Shown here: piece after piece, positions 23,981 to 33,061 of the stretch
How positions within the stretch are numbered: position 1 is the stretch's first letter
Layout: each line of letters begins with the position of its first letter
Source: Streptomyces regalis
GTDB lineage: Bacteria; Actinomycetota; Actinomycetes; Streptomycetales; Streptomycetaceae
Direction: 5' to 3'
DNA length: 43,787 nucleotides
Assembly: GCF_001509475.1 (NCBI RefSeq)
Contig: NZ_LLZG01000396.1
Span: 1 to 43,787, forward strand
The notes under the pieces: generated by a model
The model's input: only the letters and a program-made list of their open reading frames with translations
What the model was told of the DNA's origin: nothing
Databases searched by the model: none
Made by a program: the position numbers and the translations under genes

Positions 23981-25522
23981 TCACGACATGAGGTGGTAGT
24001 CCGGGAAGTTCCCGGGCAGCCGCTCCCCCGCCGGCCCCTGCGTCACCGCACGCACCAGCAGCTCGCCGCCGACGAACGCGCCGCGCCAGGACGCGCCGAA
24101 GCCGCCGAACAGCTCGTCGCGGTCGCCTCGGGAGCGCGGTGTGCCGTGGCCGACCTTGAACGCGCGGATCTGCGGGGCCAGACGGTCGTATGTCGCCCGG
24201 TCGTCCGTGGACAGCGTGGCGACGAGCGCGCCGTTGGACGCGTTCATCGCCGCCAGCAGCTCTGCCTCCGTGTCGACCAGGACGATCGTGTCGACCGGGC
24301 CGAATGGCTCCGCGTGGTGGAGCGGAGAGGACGGGGGCGGGTTCAGCAGCGTGACCGGCTGGACGTACGCCGAGGTGTCCTGGCCGGGCAGGAAGCGGGC
24401 CTCGGTCGGCTTGCCCCGGTGCAGCGGGACGGCGCCGCGGTCGATCGCCTCGGCGACCTGGTCCTGGAGTTCTTTCGCCTTGGCGGCGTTGATCAACGGC
24501 CCGAAGTCCAGCTGCGGGTACGGGGCGTCCCGCTTGTCGACCGCCAGGGGGTGACCGACCCTCAGCGTGCGTACCGCAGGGAGGTATGCGGCCAGGAACT
24601 CGTCGAACAGCTCACGCTGGACGACGAAGCGCGGGTACGCCGTGCAGCGCTGCTTGCCGTAGTCGAAGAGCTTGGGGATGACCGCCGTGAGCGCGTCCCA
24701 GTCCGTGTAGTTCCAGATGCCCCAGGTGTTGAGTCCTTCCTGTTCGAGTACGTGTCGTTTGCCGAGGTCGGCGACGGCCGTGGCCACCGCGGCGCCGGTG
24801 TCGCGGCCGCCGACGAAGGAGACGCAGCCGATCTCGGGCGCCCGCACCAGCGCCTGGGACAGCTCGCCTCCGCTGCCGCTGACGAGGGTGACGGGAATTC
24901 CCTCGCGGGCGGCGAGCGCGCAGGCCAGGGTCAGACAGGCGACACCGCCGTCGGTCGGGGTCTTGGCGATGACCGCATTGCCTGCCAGTGCTTGTACCAA
25001 CACTGCGTGAACGAGCACGCTCATCGGGTAGTTCCAGCTCGCGATGTTGGATACCGGACCGTCCAGCGGGGCCCGGCCCGCGACCATCGGCTCGATGCCG
25101 TCGACGTACCAGCGCACGCCGTCGATGGCCCGGTCGACGTCCGCCCGGGCGAGCCGCCAGGGCTTGCCGATCTCCCAGACGAGGAGCAGCGCGAGCAGCT
25201 CCCGGTGCTGGGTCAGGGCGTCGAGGGTGGCCGCGACGCGGGCCCGGCGCTCCTCCAGCGGGATGTGCCGCCAGGCGCGGTGCTGGTCGAGCGAGGCGCG
25301 TACGGCCTGGTGGGCGGTGGCGGGGTCCAGGCGCGGCGGGCCGGCGATCGGGCTGCCGTCGACGGGGCTCGTGGCGGGCAGGGCCCGGCCGTCCGCCTGC
25401 CAGGTGGAGTTCCAGAGGTTGAGGACACGGTCGTCCCGGAACGCCTCGGGGGCGACGGTGAGGCAGCGCTGCCAGGCCTCGGCCCAGGAGGTGCCTGATT
25501 TGAGGGTGAGGGTGGTTGCCAT
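23981..25522 (-). CDS. aldehyde dehydrogenase family protein
   Basis: 513 residues from ATG at 25522 with a GGAGA element upstream. The ALDH fold is clear: the NAD-binding strand IASWNYPMSVLVHAVLVQALAGNAVIAKTP, CVSFVGGRDTGAAVATA, a LEQEGLN segment at the place of the ELGG motif, and the nucleophile in YGKQRCTAYPRFVV at about residue 300. The C-terminal part includes HHAEPFGPVDTIVLVD and GTPRSRGDRDELFGGFGASWRG. It oxidises an aldehyde, or possibly forms or cleaves an acyl-CoA. It follows sucD by 109 bases and likely belongs to the same operon. In an oxalate setting, glyoxylate or another C1/C2 aldehyde are guesses only. Confidence 0.85.
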   Translation of the reverse strand: MATTLTLKSGTSWAEAWQRCLTVAPEAFRDDRVLNLWNSTWQADGRALPATSPVDGSPIAGPPRLDPATAHQAVRASLDQHRAWRHIPLEERRARVAATLDALTQHRELLALLLVWEIGKPWRLARADVDRAIDGVRWYVDGIEPMVAGRAPLDGPVSNIASWNYPMSVLVHAVLVQALAGNAVIAKTPTDGGVACLTLACALAAREGIPVTLVSGSGGELSQALVRAPEIGCVSFVGGRDTGAAVATAVADLGKRHVLEQEGLNTWGIWNYTDWDALTAVIPKLFDYGKQRCTAYPRFVVQRELFDEFLAAYLPAVRTLRVGHPLAVDKRDAPYPQLDFGPLINAAKAKELQDQVAEAIDRGAVPLHRGKPTEARFLPGQDTSAYVQPVTLLNPPPSSPLHHAEPFGPVDTIVLVDTEAELLAAMNASNGALVATLSTDDRATYDRLAPQIRAFKVGHGTPRSRGDRDELFGGFGASWRGAFVGGELLVRAVTQGPAGERLPGNFPDYHLMS

Positions 25523-25631
25523 CGGGTCTCCGCTCTCGGTGCACAGTCGGGGGCGGTCGTACATGGCCAGGGCGGAAGCTAGCGAGGCGCAGTGACTCCC
25601 GAAAGCAACCTCGCGTCAACCGTGAGTGACA

Positions 25632-26549
25632 TCACGCGTGTGCTTCCAGGCGTTCCAGCACCAGGCGCGCGGTCTCGGTCGGCGTACTGCCAACTCCCAC
25701 CCCTACGGCCTCCAGCGCCTCCTTCTTCGCCGCAGCCGTACCGGACGAGCCGGACACGATCGCGCCCGCGTGCCCCATCGTCTTGCCCTCGGGTGCGGTG
25801 AACCCGGCGATGTAGCCGACGACCGGCTTGGTGACGTGGTCGCGGATGTACGCGGCCGCGCGCTCCTCGGCGTCGCCGCCGATCTCCCCGATGAGGACGA
25901 TGAGTTCGGTGTCGGGGTCGTTCTGGAAGGCCGCCAGGCAGTCGATGTGGGTCGTGCCGACGACCGGGTCGCCGCCGATGCCGACGCAGGTCGAGAAGCC
26001 GATGTCGCGGAGCTCGTACATGAGTTGGTAGGTGAGCGTGCCGGACTTGGAGACCAGTCCGATGCGGCCGGGTTTGGTGATGTCGGGCGGAATGATGCCC
26101 GCGTTGGACTGGCCGGGGGTGATCAGACCGGGGCAGTTGGGGCCGATGATGCGGGTGCCGCGCGCCTTCGCGTACGAGGTGAAGGCGACGGAGTCGTGGA
26201 CCGGGATGCCCTCCGTGATCACGACGGCGAGTCCGATGCCGGCATCGGCGGCCTCGACGACGGCCGCCTTGGCGAAGGCGGGCGGCACGAAGACGACGGT
26301 CACGTCGGCGCCGGTGGCGCGTATGCCGTCGGCGACCGAGCCGAAGACGGGGACGGCCATGGGGGTACCTCCCAGGCCCTTAAGGCACTGGGGGACGTCG
26401 AAGTCGACGGTGCGGCCGGCCTTGCGCGGGTTGACGCCGCCGACGACGTTCGTGCCGGCGGCGAGCATGCGCCGGGTGTGCTTCATGCCCTCGCCGCCGG
26501 TCATGCCCTGGACGAGGACCTTGCTCTCCTTGGTGAGGTAGATGGCCAT
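25632..26549 (-). CDS. sucD: succinyl-CoA synthetase alpha subunit-like (ADP/GDP-forming)
   Basis: 305 residues from ATG at 26549 with GAGGAGA about ten bases upstream; the open frame continues into the beta gene in another frame. The CoA-binding Rossmann domain begins [20 protein letters not shown]. The ligase domain carries [13 protein letters not shown] [13 protein letters not shown] and the active-site phosphohistidine in [15 protein letters not shown]. It binds CoA and carries the phosphate; the partner beta subunit is encoded immediately upstream. This copy sits beside oxalate genes rather than the citrate-cycle cluster, so it is likely a second, specialised ligase. Confidence 0.9.
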   Translation of the reverse strand: MAIYLTKESKVLVQGMTGGEGMKHTRRMLAAGTNVVGGVNPRKAGRTVDFDVPQCLKGLGGTPMAVPVFGSVADGIRATGADVTVVFVPPAFAKAAVVEAADAGIGLAVVITEGIPVHDSVAFTSYAKARGTRIIGPNCPGLITPGQSNAGIIPPDITKPGRIGLVSKSGTLTYQLMYELRDIGFSTCVGIGGDPVVGTTHIDCLAAFQNDPDTELIVLIGEIGGDAEERAAAYIRDHVTKPVVGYIAGFTAPEGKTMGHAGAIVSGSSGTAAAKKEALEAVGVGVGSTPTETARLVLERLEAHA

Positions 26550-26563
26550 GTCGTCATGTCTCC

Positions 26564-27697
26564 TCAGGCTGTGGCGACGGCGAGTCGGGCGGCCCGCAGC
26601 GCGGCGCCGTCCATGGTGGTGGCCTGCTGGACCAGGGGGTGGGCGCGGTCGTCGAGGATGGCGCGGCCACGGTCGGCGTTGTTTCCGTCGAGGCGTACGA
26701 CGAGCGGCTTGGTCAACTGGACGGCGTCCAGGGCCTGCACGATGCCGTCGGCGACCGCGTCGCACGCGGTGATCCCGCCGAAGACGTTGACGAAGACCGA
26801 CTTCACGGCCGGGTCGGAGAGGATGACCGACAGTCCGTCGGCCATGATCTGGGCCGATGCCCCGCCGCCGATGTCGAGGAAGTTGGCGGGGCGGGCGCCG
26901 CAGCCCGCGACGACGTCGAGGGTCGACATGACGAGTCCGGCGCCGTTGCCGATGATGCCGACCTCGCCGTCGAGCTTGACGTAGTTGAGGCCCTTGGCGG
27001 CTGCCGCCGCCTCCAGCGCGTCGTCGTGCTCCACGTCGTCGGCGCCCCAACGTGCCTGCCGGAAGCGGGCGTTGTCGTCAAGGGTGACCTTGCCGTCGAG
27101 GGCGAGGATCTGCCCTTGCTTGGTGCGGACGAGGGGGTTCACCTCGACAAGGAGGGCGTCCTCGCGGACCAGCACCTCCCACAGCCGCACGAGCACGTCG
27201 ACGGTCTGCGGCGGCAGTCCGGCCGCTGCGGCGATCTCGCCCGCTTTCGCGGAGGTGACGCCGTCGGCCGGATCGATGGGGATACGGGCGACGGCCTCGG
27301 GCCGACCGGCCGCGACCTCCTCGATCTCCATGCCGCCTTCGGCCGAGGCGATGGCGAGGAAACGGCCGGCCGCGCGGTCGAGTACATAGGACACGTAGAA
27401 CTCGGCCTCGATGTCCACGGGTTGGGCCAGCATCACCTTGCCGACCGTGTGGCCCTTGATGTCCATGCCGAGGATCTGACGTGCCGTGATCTCGGCGGCC
27501 GCGGGGTCCGCGGCGAGCTTCACACCGCCCGCCTTGCCGCGGCCACCGGTCTTCACCTGCGCTTTGACCACGACACGGCCGCCGAGCCGACGCGCGATCT
27601 CACGGGCTTCCTTGGGTGAGTCCGTCACCTCTGCCCGCGGCACCAAGATGCCGTGTTCCTCGAAGAGTTCCCTTGCCTGGTGTTCGTACAGGTCCAT
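26564..27697 (-). CDS. sucC: succinyl-CoA synthetase beta subunit-like
   Basis: 377 residues from ATG at 27697 with AGGAG correctly spaced. The ATP-grasp domain opens [17 protein letters not shown] and has [20 protein letters not shown] and the metal-binding LVEVNPLV. The C-terminal part has [17 protein letters not shown], the DIGGGAS motif and [19 protein letters not shown]. With SucD it converts acyl-CoA plus ADP or GDP and phosphate to acid plus nucleoside triphosphate, reversibly. The gene is first in a minus-strand operon, divergent from the decarboxylase gene with a palindromic operator candidate between them. Confidence 0.9.
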   Translation of the reverse strand: MDLYEHQARELFEEHGILVPRAEVTDSPKEAREIARRLGGRVVVKAQVKTGGRGKAGGVKLAADPAAAEITARQILGMDIKGHTVGKVMLAQPVDIEAEFYVSYVLDRAAGRFLAIASAEGGMEIEEVAAGRPEAVARIPIDPADGVTSAKAGEIAAAAGLPPQTVDVLVRLWEVLVREDALLVEVNPLVRTKQGQILALDGKVTLDDNARFRQARWGADDVEHDDALEAAAAAKGLNYVKLDGEVGIIGNGAGLVMSTLDVVAGCGARPANFLDIGGGASAQIMADGLSVILSDPAVKSVFVNVFGGITACDAVADGIVQALDAVQLTKPLVVRLDGNNADRGRAILDDRAHPLVQQATTMDGAALRAARLAVATA

Positions 27698-27766
27698 TCC
27701 GGCTCCTGACTCAAAAGTGCCGCACGCCCCCTGGACACCACCCATCGGATGCGGGATAACAAGGTT

Positions 27767-27790
27767 CATACAGTATTCGTCGACTGTATG
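27767..27790. promoter_or_regulatory. palindromic operator candidate between the two oxalate operons
   Basis: CATACAGT (27767-27774) and ACTGTATG (27783-27790) form a perfect dyad with an eight-base spacer, in the 145-base divergent region between sucC and the decarboxylase gene. AT-rich symmetry of this sort stands out in GC-rich DNA and resembles GntR/FadR-type sites. It overlaps a possible plus-strand -10 (TATGCA, 27787-27792), which suggests repression. No regulator gene is adjacent in the window. Confidence 0.6.
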
Positions 27791-27842
27791 CAATGTACCG
27801 CGAGAGCCGTTCCAACCCCCTACGAAGGGACAGGACTTCGCC

Positions 27843-29540
27843 ATGCCCGACGACACCCAGGACGTCATTTCCGGTGGTCATCTCGTTGCCAAGGCGCTGA
27901 AGGCCGAGGGGGTCGACCGCATCTACACCTTGTGCGGCGGCCACATCATCGACATCTACGACGGCTGCGTCGACGAGGGCATCGAGGTCGTCGACGTCCG
28001 CCACGAACAGGTCGCCGCCCACGCCGCCGACGGTTACGCCCGTATCACCGGCAAGCCCGGCTGCGCGGTCGTCACCGCGGGTCCCGGCACCACCGACGCA
28101 GTCACCGGTGTCGCCAACGCCTTCCGCGCCGAGTCACCGATGCTGCTCATCGGCGGTCAGGGCGCCCTCACCCAGCACAAGATGGGGTCCCTGCAGGACC
28201 TGCCGCACGTCGACATGATGACGCCGATCACCAAGTTCGCGGCGGCCGTGCCGGACACGGCGCGCGCGGCGGACATGGTGTCGATGGCGTTCCGCGAGTG
28301 CTACCACGGCGCGCCCGGGCCCTCCTTCCTGGAGATCCCCCGCGACGTCCTCGACGCCAAGGTGCCGGTGAGCAAGGCGCGCGTGCCCAAGCAGGGCGCC
28401 TACCGCGCCTCCACCCGCTCGGCCGGCGATCCCGAGGCCATCGAGAAGCTCGCCGACCTGCTGGTGCACGCCGAGAAGCCGGCCATTCTGCTGGGCAGCC
28501 AGGTGTGGACGACGCGCGGCACCGAGGCGGCCATCGAACTCGTCCGCACCCTCAACATCCCGGCGTACATGAACGGCGCCGGCCGCGGCACGCTCCCGCC
28601 CGGCGACCCGCACCACTTCCAGCTGTCCCGGCGATACGCCTTCTCCAACGCCGATGTCATCGTCATCGTCGGCACGCCCTTCGACTTCCGCATGGGCTAC
28701 GGCAAGCGGCTGTCGCCGGACGCGACCGTCGTGCAGATCGACCTCGACTACCGCACCGTCGGCAAGAACCGGGACATCGACCTCGGGATCGTGGGCGACG
28801 CCGGCCTGGTGCTGAAGTCGGTGACCGAGGCGGCCTCCGGGCACGCCTTTCATGGATACAGCAACGGGGGTGCGTCCAAGCGCAAGGAGTGGCTCGACGA
28901 GCTGCGCGCGGCCGAGCAGACCGCCCTGGAGAAGCGGCTGCCGAGCCTGAAGTCGGACGCCTCACCGATCCACCCGTACCGGCTGGTCAGCGAGATCAAC
29001 GACTTCCTCACCGAGGACTCCATCTACATCGGCGACGGCGGCGACATCGTCACCTTCTCCGGGCAGGTCGTGCAGCCCAAGTCGCCCGGGCACTGGATGG
29101 ACCCGGGCCCCCTCGGCACGCTCGGCGTCGGCGTTCCCTTCGTGCTCGCGGCCAAGCAGGCGCGGCCCGACAAGGAGGTCGTCGCACTCTTCGGCGACGG
29201 CGCCTTCTCTCTCACCGGCTGGGACTTCGAGACTCTGGTCCGCTACAACCTCCCCTTCGTCGGCATCGTCGGCAACAACTCCTCGATGAACCAGATCCGC
29301 TACGGCCAGGCCGCCAAGTACGGCAAGGAGCGCGAGCGGGTCGGCAACACCCTCGGCGACGTCCACTACGACAAGTTCGCGCAGATGCTGGGCGGTTACG
29401 GCGAGGAGGTCCGTGACCCCGCCGACATCGGCCCCGCGCTGCGGCGCGCCCGCGAGTCCGGGAAGCCGTCACTGATCAACGTGTGGGTCGACCCCGACGC
29501 GTACGCCCCCGGAACCATGAACCAGACCATGTACAAGTGA
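27843..29540 (+). CDS. TPP-dependent oxalyl-CoA decarboxylase / 2-hydroxyacyl-CoA lyase-like enzyme
   Basis: 565 residues from ATG at 27843. The N-terminal Pyr domain has the activating Glu in [20 protein letters not shown] near residue 55 and the [21 protein letters not shown] strand. The C-terminal PP domain carries the TPP/Mg motif [20 protein letters not shown] to NN, residues 452 to about 478. Such enzymes are often annotated acetolactate synthase. Here the next gene is a formyl-CoA:oxalate CoA-transferase, so decarboxylation of oxalyl-CoA to formyl-CoA is the most likely role. The residues I recall as the Tyr-Glu pair of Oxalobacter oxalyl-CoA decarboxylase are not obvious ([13 protein letters not shown] here), and the tail ends [10 protein letters not shown], unlike that enzyme. 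A 2-hydroxyacyl-CoA lyase role is possible. Confidence 0.8.
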   Translation: MPDDTQDVISGGHLVAKALKAEGVDRIYTLCGGHIIDIYDGCVDEGIEVVDVRHEQVAAHAADGYARITGKPGCAVVTAGPGTTDAVTGVANAFRAESPMLLIGGQGALTQHKMGSLQDLPHVDMMTPITKFAAAVPDTARAADMVSMAFRECYHGAPGPSFLEIPRDVLDAKVPVSKARVPKQGAYRASTRSAGDPEAIEKLADLLVHAEKPAILLGSQVWTTRGTEAAIELVRTLNIPAYMNGAGRGTLPPGDPHHFQLSRRYAFSNADVIVIVGTPFDFRMGYGKRLSPDATVVQIDLDYRTVGKNRDIDLGIVGDAGLVLKSVTEAASGHAFHGYSNGGASKRKEWLDELRAAEQTALEKRLPSLKSDASPIHPYRLVSEINDFLTEDSIYIGDGGDIVTFSGQVVQPKSPGHWMDPGPLGTLGVGVPFVLAAKQARPDKEVVALFGDGAFSLTGWDFETLVRYNLPFVGIVGNNSSMNQIRYGQAAKYGKERERVGNTLGDVHYDKFAQMLGGYGEEVRDPADIGPALRRARESGKPSLINVWVDPDAYAPGTMNQTMYK

Positions 29541-29550
29541 GGTGACCTCC

Positions 29551-30792
29551 ATGACTGGTACGCCGACCAAGGCTCTCGAAGGCATCCGCGTCCTGGACAT
29601 GACCCATGTCCAGTCCGGGCCTTCCGCGACCCAGCTGCTCGCCTGGCTCGGCGCGGACGTCGTCAAGCTGGAGGCGCCGACCGGTGACATCACGCGCAAG
29701 CAGTTGCGCGACCTCCCGGACGTCGATTCCCTCTACTTCACGATGCTCAACTGCAACAAGCGGAGCATCACCCTCAACACCAAGACCGAGCGCGGCAAGG
29801 AGATCCTCACCGAGCTGATCCGGCGCTCCGACGTCATGGTCGAGAACTTCGGCCCGGGCGCGGTCGACCGCATGGGCTTCACCTGGGACCGCATCCAGGA
29901 GATCAATCCGCGTATCGTCTATGCCTCCATCAAGGGGTTCGGCGAGGGCCCGTACACCAACTTCAAGGCGTACGAGGTCGTCGCGCAGGCCATGGGCGGG
30001 TCGATGTCGACCACCGGCTTCGAGGACGGGCCGCCGCTGGCGACGGGGGCCCAGATCGGGGACTCGGGGACGGGTGTGCACGCCGTGGCGGGGATTCTCG
30101 CGGCTCTGTTCCAGCGCGAGAACACCGGGCATGGGCAGCGGGTCAACGTGGCCATGCAGCACGCTGTACTCAACCTCTGTCGGGTGAAGCTGAGGGACCA
30201 GCAGCGCCTGGCACATGGGCCGCTTGCTGAATATCCGAACGAGGACTTCGGCACGGAAGTTCCCCGCTCGGGAAACGCGTCCGGCGGCGGTCAGCCCGGC
30301 TGGGCGGTCAAGTGCGCGCCGGGCGGCCCGAACGACTACGTGTACGTCATCGTGCAGCCCGTCGGCTGGCAGCCGATCAGCGAGCTCATCGGCCGGCCCG
30401 AACTCGCCGACGACCCCGAGTGGGCGACGCCGGAGGCCCGGCTGCCCAAGCTCAACAAGATGTTCCAGCTGATCGAGGAGTGGTCCTCGACCCTGCCCAA
30501 GTGGGAGGTGCTGGAGAAGCTCAACGCGCACAACATCCCGTGCGGGCCGATCCTGTCCACCAGGGAGATCATCGAGGACTCATCGCTGGTCGCCAACGAG
30601 ATGGTCGTCACCGTGCCGCACCCCGAGCGGGGCGAGTTCGTGACCGTGGGCAGTCCGCTGAAGCTCTCCGACTCCCCCGTCGAGGTGTCCAGTTCACCGC
30701 TGCTCGGCGAGCACAACGAAGAGGTCTACATCGGCGAGCTCGGCCTCGGTGACGAGGAGCTGCGCCTGCTCAAGTCGAACGGAGTGATCTGA
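29551..30792 (+). CDS. frc: formyl-CoA:oxalate CoA-transferase (CaiB/BaiF family)
   Basis: 413 residues from ATG at 29551 with GAGG upstream; GTG at 29542 is less well placed. It follows the Oxalobacter Frc pattern closely: [54 protein letters not shown], the catalytic Asp in [19 protein letters not shown] (Asp171), and [13 protein letters not shown]. The mobile glycine loop reads [13 protein letters not shown], one Gly of the GGGGQ loop being Ser. The C-terminus ends [20 protein letters not shown]. It transfers CoA from formyl-CoA (or another acyl-CoA) to oxalate. It is in operon with the TPP enzyme (10 bases) and the acyl-CoA synthetase (1 base). Confidence 0.92.
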   Translation: MTGTPTKALEGIRVLDMTHVQSGPSATQLLAWLGADVVKLEAPTGDITRKQLRDLPDVDSLYFTMLNCNKRSITLNTKTERGKEILTELIRRSDVMVENFGPGAVDRMGFTWDRIQEINPRIVYASIKGFGEGPYTNFKAYEVVAQAMGGSMSTTGFEDGPPLATGAQIGDSGTGVHAVAGILAALFQRENTGHGQRVNVAMQHAVLNLCRVKLRDQQRLAHGPLAEYPNEDFGTEVPRSGNASGGGQPGWAVKCAPGGPNDYVYVIVQPVGWQPISELIGRPELADDPEWATPEARLPKLNKMFQLIEEWSSTLPKWEVLEKLNAHNIPCGPILSTREIIEDSSLVANEMVVTVPHPERGEFVTVGSPLKLSDSPVEVSSSPLLGEHNEEVYIGELGLGDEELRLLKSNGVI

Positions 30793-30793
30793 C

Positions 30794-32941
30794 GTGATGG
30801 CCGAAGACCGCGTCCTCAGGGTGCGCACGCTCCTCGACTCGGTGCGGGCGGAGGGGCGCACGGCGCTCACCGCGCCCGAGGGCAAGGCGATCGCCGACGC
30901 GTACGGGATCGCCGTACCGGGCGAGGAGCTCGCGACCGACGTCGAAGAGGCGGTGGCGTACGCGGCACGCTTCGGCGGACCGGTCGTGATGAAGATCGTC
31001 TCGCCCGACATCCTCCACAAGACCGACGCCGGCGGGGTGATCGTGGGCGTCGAGGGGGCGACGGACGTACGGGCCGCGTTCCACAAAATCATCGACAACG
31101 CGCGCGCGTACAACGCGGATGCCCGCATCGAGGGCGTCCAGGTGCAGGAGCTGCTCCCGCAGGGGCAGGAGGTCATCGTCGGCGCGGTCACCGACCCGAC
31201 ATTCGGGAAGGTCGTCGCCTTCGGGCTCGGCGGGGTCCTGGTCGAGGTCCTCAAGGACGTCACCTTCCGACTGGCCCCCGTGGACGCCGACGAGGCGCTG
31301 TCCATGCTGGACTCGATCCGGTCGGCGGAGATCCTCCACGGGGTGCGCGGCCAGGCAGCCGTGGACCGGTGGGCCATCGCCGAGCAGATCCGCCGGGTGT
31401 CCCAACTCGTCGCGGACTTCCCGGAGATCGCCGAGGTGGACCTCAATCCGGTGATCGCGACGGCGGAGGGGGCTGTCGCGGCGGACATCCGGGTGATCCT
31501 CTCCGAGGCGCTGGTGAAGCCGCGCCGTCGCTACTCGCGTGAGGAGATCCTCACGTCGATGCGCCGGCTGATGCAGCCGTCGTCGGTCGCCGTGATCGGG
31601 GCCTCCAACGAGCAGGGCAAGATCGGCAATTCGGTGATGCGCAACCTCATCGACGGTGGTTTCGCCGGGGACATCCATCCGGTGAACCCCAAGGCCGATG
31701 ACATTCTGGGCCGCAAGGCGTACAAGAGTGTCACGGACGTTCCCGGTGAGGTGGATGTGGCGGTCTTCGCTATCCCCGCGAAGTTCGTGGCCTCGGCCCT
31801 GGAGGAGGTGGGACGCAAGAAGATCCCGAACGCCGTGCTGATCCCCTCCGGGTTCGCGGAGACCGGTGAGCACGAACTCCAGGCGGAGATCGTGGAGATC
31901 GCCGAGCGGCACGGCATCCGGCTGCTCGGGCCGAACATCTACGGCTACTACTCGACGTGGCAGGACCTGTGCGCCACGTTCTGCACGCCGTACGACGTCA
32001 AGGGCGGGGTGGCCCTGACCTCGCAGTCCGGCGGCATCGGGATGGCCATCCTGGGCTTCGCGCGGACCACGAAGACAGGCGTGTCGGCGATCGTCGGCCT
32101 CGGCAACAAGTCGGACCTGGACGAGGACGACCTGCTGACCTGGTTCGGCGAGGACCCGCACACCGAGTGCATCGCGATGCACCTGGAGGACCTCAAGGAC
32201 GGACGCGCCTTCGTCGAGGCCGCGCGCGCGACCGTACCGAAGAAGCCGGTCGTGGTCCTCAAGGCGGGCCGCACGGCGGCGGGCGCCAAGGCGGCCGGCT
32301 CGCACACCGGAGCCCTCGCCGGCGACGACGCCGTGTACGACGACATCCTCAGGCAGGCCGGTGTCATCCGGGCGCCCGGGCTGAACGAAATGCTGGAGTA
32401 CGCACGCGCGTTGCCGGTACTTCCCGCCCCCAAGGGCGACAACGTCGTGATCATCACGGGGGCCGGCGGGAGTGGCGTACTGCTGTCGGACGCCGTGACC
32501 GACAACGGCCTGTCCCTGATGGAGATCCCGCCGGACCTGGACGAGGCCTTCCGGAAGTTCATCCCGCCCTTCGGGGCGGCGGGCAACCCGGTGGACATCA
32601 CCGGGGGCGAGCCGCCGTCGACGTACGAGGCGACGATCCGGCTCGGTCTGGAGGATCCGCGCATCCACGCGCTGGTCCTGGGCTACTGGCACACGATCGT
32701 CACTCCCCCGATGGTCTTCGCGGAGCTCACCGCGCGCGTGGTGGCCGAATTCCGGGAGCGCGGCATAGAGAAGCCCGTTGTGGCGTCGCTCGCGGGTGAC
32801 GTCGAGGTAGAGGAGGCCTGCCAGTACCTGTACGAGCGGGGGGTCGTGGCGTACCCGTACACGACCGAGAAGCCGGTGGCGGTGCTCGGCGCGAAGTACC
32901 GCTGGGCTCGGGCGGCGGGTCTGTTGGGGGGCGGTTCATGA
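30794..32941 (+). CDS. ADP-forming acyl-CoA (acetate-CoA) synthetase, beta-alpha fusion
   Basis: 715 residues from GTG at 30794, nine bases after a GGAG; ATG at 30797 is equally possible. Domain order is ATP-grasp first (about 1-240: VVMKIVSPDILHKTDAGGVIVGV, FGLGGVLVEVLKDVTFRLAP, VDLNPVIA), then the CoA-binding and ligase domains (SVAVIGASNEQGKIGNSVMRNL near 260, LTSQSGGIGMAILGF). The phosphohistidine is probably in AGSHTGALAGDD near 503. It interconverts acyl-CoA plus ADP with acid plus ATP. In this operon it may recapture energy or CoA from formyl-CoA or acetyl-CoA, or prime the CoA-transferase. The substrate cannot be read from sequence. Confidence 0.88.
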   Translation: MMAEDRVLRVRTLLDSVRAEGRTALTAPEGKAIADAYGIAVPGEELATDVEEAVAYAARFGGPVVMKIVSPDILHKTDAGGVIVGVEGATDVRAAFHKIIDNARAYNADARIEGVQVQELLPQGQEVIVGAVTDPTFGKVVAFGLGGVLVEVLKDVTFRLAPVDADEALSMLDSIRSAEILHGVRGQAAVDRWAIAEQIRRVSQLVADFPEIAEVDLNPVIATAEGAVAADIRVILSEALVKPRRRYSREEILTSMRRLMQPSSVAVIGASNEQGKIGNSVMRNLIDGGFAGDIHPVNPKADDILGRKAYKSVTDVPGEVDVAVFAIPAKFVASALEEVGRKKIPNAVLIPSGFAETGEHELQAEIVEIAERHGIRLLGPNIYGYYSTWQDLCATFCTPYDVKGGVALTSQSGGIGMAILGFARTTKTGVSAIVGLGNKSDLDEDDLLTWFGEDPHTECIAMHLEDLKDGRAFVEAARATVPKKPVVVLKAGRTAAGAKAAGSHTGALAGDDAVYDDILRQAGVIRAPGLNEMLEYARALPVLPAPKGDNVVIITGAGGSGVLLSDAVTDNGLSLMEIPPDLDEAFRKFIPPFGAAGNPVDITGGEPPSTYEATIRLGLEDPRIHALVLGYWHTIVTPPMVFAELTARVVAEFRERGIEKPVVASLAGDVEVEEACQYLYERGVVAYPYTTEKPVAVLGAKYRWARAAGLLGGGS

Positions 32942-32956
32942 GGTGAGTGGGCGCGG

Positions 32957-32983
32957 GTCGGCCGACGGTGCGCGTCGGCCGGC
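32957..32983 (+). terminator. intra-operon hairpin before the transporters
   Basis: CGGCCGACG (32959-32967) pairs perfectly with CGTCGGCCG (32973-32981) around a five-base loop, and the stem can extend by a G-T and a G-C pair. It begins 17 bases after the synthetase stop and 80 bases before the first transporter gene. It may reduce transporter expression or stabilise the upstream message. Confidence 0.5.
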
Positions 32984-33061
32984 CCCGGGACCCGTGCGCA
33001 CACGAAAGGCATTGGACAGGGGGCGCTGGCCAGAACTTTCGACGCAAGGGGTGCAATTAAC

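Noticed and set aside
25632..27697. Housekeeping citrate-cycle succinyl-CoA synthetase
   Set aside because: The sequence fits, but the location beside oxalate genes and the shared operator suggest an accessory copy; a second copy elsewhere is expected but cannot be seen here.
27843..29540. Acetolactate synthase for branched-chain amino acids
   Set aside because: TPP motifs alone allow it, but no small regulatory subunit or ilv gene is nearby, while a clear formyl-CoA:oxalate CoA-transferase is.
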